A stretch of DNA of 5,725 nt from Spirochaetales bacterium. GTDB lineage: Bacteria; Spirochaetota; Spirochaetia; JABMQR01. The notes under the pieces are model-generated. The model had not been told where the DNA came from, made no database searches, and was given only the letters and a program-made list of their open reading frames with translations. The translations under genes and the position numbers were made by a program. Positions 5,193 to 5,725 of this stretch are shown piece by piece; position 1 is the stretch's first letter, and the number at the start of each line of letters is the position of its first letter. The DNA lies in the NCBI GenBank assembly GCA_023139255.1, contig JAGLNY010000321.1:1-5725 (forward strand). Reading direction: 5' to 3'.

Positions 5193-5725
5193 ATGAATTA
5201 TATTTTAAAACATTTTGATAGTGAACTCATAAATTTTAGTATTACTTCAAACGCTATTGAAGGTTTATCAGTAGAGATTATTGAGATACATGAAAAATAC
5301 AAGCAGCTTTTTCCTATCGACCTGGAACTTACAAATAACGGTATGCTGATATGGCTTAAAAGACGAATCATTCCCAGGAACAGGGCATTTGTTCAAAGTT
5401 TTCTTGCAAAACTCAAGCTTAATGTAAATGACATCAAAGGCATCATCGATATTTGTAAAGGCTTATCTCTTAATGATTGCTATTGGGTTGTACATGATAC
5501 TTTTAACGGCACTTTTGCTAAATACAATCTCTACGATAACCGTTTCAACCGTATATTATCGCTAATTGCCTATACAGGCTATGGTGAAACAAAACAAATT
5601 GAATTTGCTTCTACACCTGAACTAACGACAGGTGGAATGCTCGCTAAATGCTGGCGTAGGATAAACGGCAGGATAATTCTTTACAAGGCAGGATCTACTG
5701 GTGCCGCAAATACAGGAAATGAGCC
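5193..5725 (+). CDS. HipA-like kinase-fold protein (3' end cut by window)
   Basis: The frame is open from ATG 5193 to the window edge: 177 full codons of an incomplete gene. The visible part matches the N-terminal region of a group usually annotated as HipA-domain or phosphatidylinositol-kinase-like proteins. Visible landmarks are a small N-terminal beta-rich segment; LKRRIIPRNRAF near 57-68, like the 'RxIPxxR' stretch of these proteins; LSLNDCYWV near 94-102; a tract NLYDNRFN near 114-121; and GGMLAKCWRRINGRIILYKAGSTG near 149-172, where the glycine-rich piece would be the ATP-loop region. The catalytic HipA core would lie past the window edge and cannot be checked. HipA relatives phosphorylate proteins, and some act as toxins with a HipB DNA-binding partner. 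No partner gene is seen upstream. Codon use is more A+T-rich than its neighbours, suggesting an acquired accessory gene. The family call is from pattern memory, not a search. Confidence 0.68.
   Translation, partial: MNYILKHFDSELINFSITSNAIEGLSVEIIEIHEKYKQLFPIDLELTNNGMLIWLKRRIIPRNRAFVQSFLAKLKLNVNDIKGIIDICKGLSLNDCYWVVHDTFNGTFAKYNLYDNRFNRILSLIAYTGYGETKQIEFASTPELTTGGMLAKCWRRINGRIILYKAGSTGAANTGNE

Overview
This is a bacterial window with five protein-coding genes. Two run off the window edges, and the rest is compact intergenic DNA with readable sigma-70-type promoters. No RNA gene, CRISPR array or intact transposase is visible. No stretch longer than 300 bases lacks a gene. The gene content (a DPD/PreT-type flavin iron-sulfur oxidoreductase, an orphan radical SAM protein, a small FMN nitroreductase and a single-domain aspartokinase with two ACT domains) and strong AGGAGG-type ribosome sites fit an anaerobic bacterium. 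A clostridial or spirochaete relative is plausible, but the sequence does not prove either.

Layout. From 1255 leftwards off the edge lies a PreT-like oxidoreductase with a GTG start. Between 1256 and 1369 is a short divergent promoter region. At 1370-2845 (+) is a radical SAM protein with a Rossmann-like N-terminal half that resembles a cobalamin-binding domain but lacks the DxHxxG signature. Its start has no Shine-Dalgarno site, and an extended -10 box lies 7 bases upstream, so it may be translated from a leaderless mRNA. At 2845-3006, exactly overlapping the radical SAM stop codon, is a 162-bp element bounded by 16-bp inverted repeats. It contains a 22-codon ORF with a good ribosome site. 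At 3032-4330 (-) is aspartokinase and at 4433-5017 (-) a nitroreductase, each with its own candidate promoter. From 5193 (+) off the right edge is a HipA-like kinase-fold protein whose candidate promoter carries a perfect 7-bp inverted repeat between -35 and -10.

The genes do not form an obvious single pathway. Aspartokinase is a housekeeping amino-acid gene. PreT-like and nitroreductase are flavin redox enzymes. The radical SAM protein is an orphan of unknown substrate. The HipA-like gene is accessory. The points most worth following are the inverted-repeat element, the radical SAM protein with its possible leaderless start, and the operator-like palindrome in front of the HipA-like gene.
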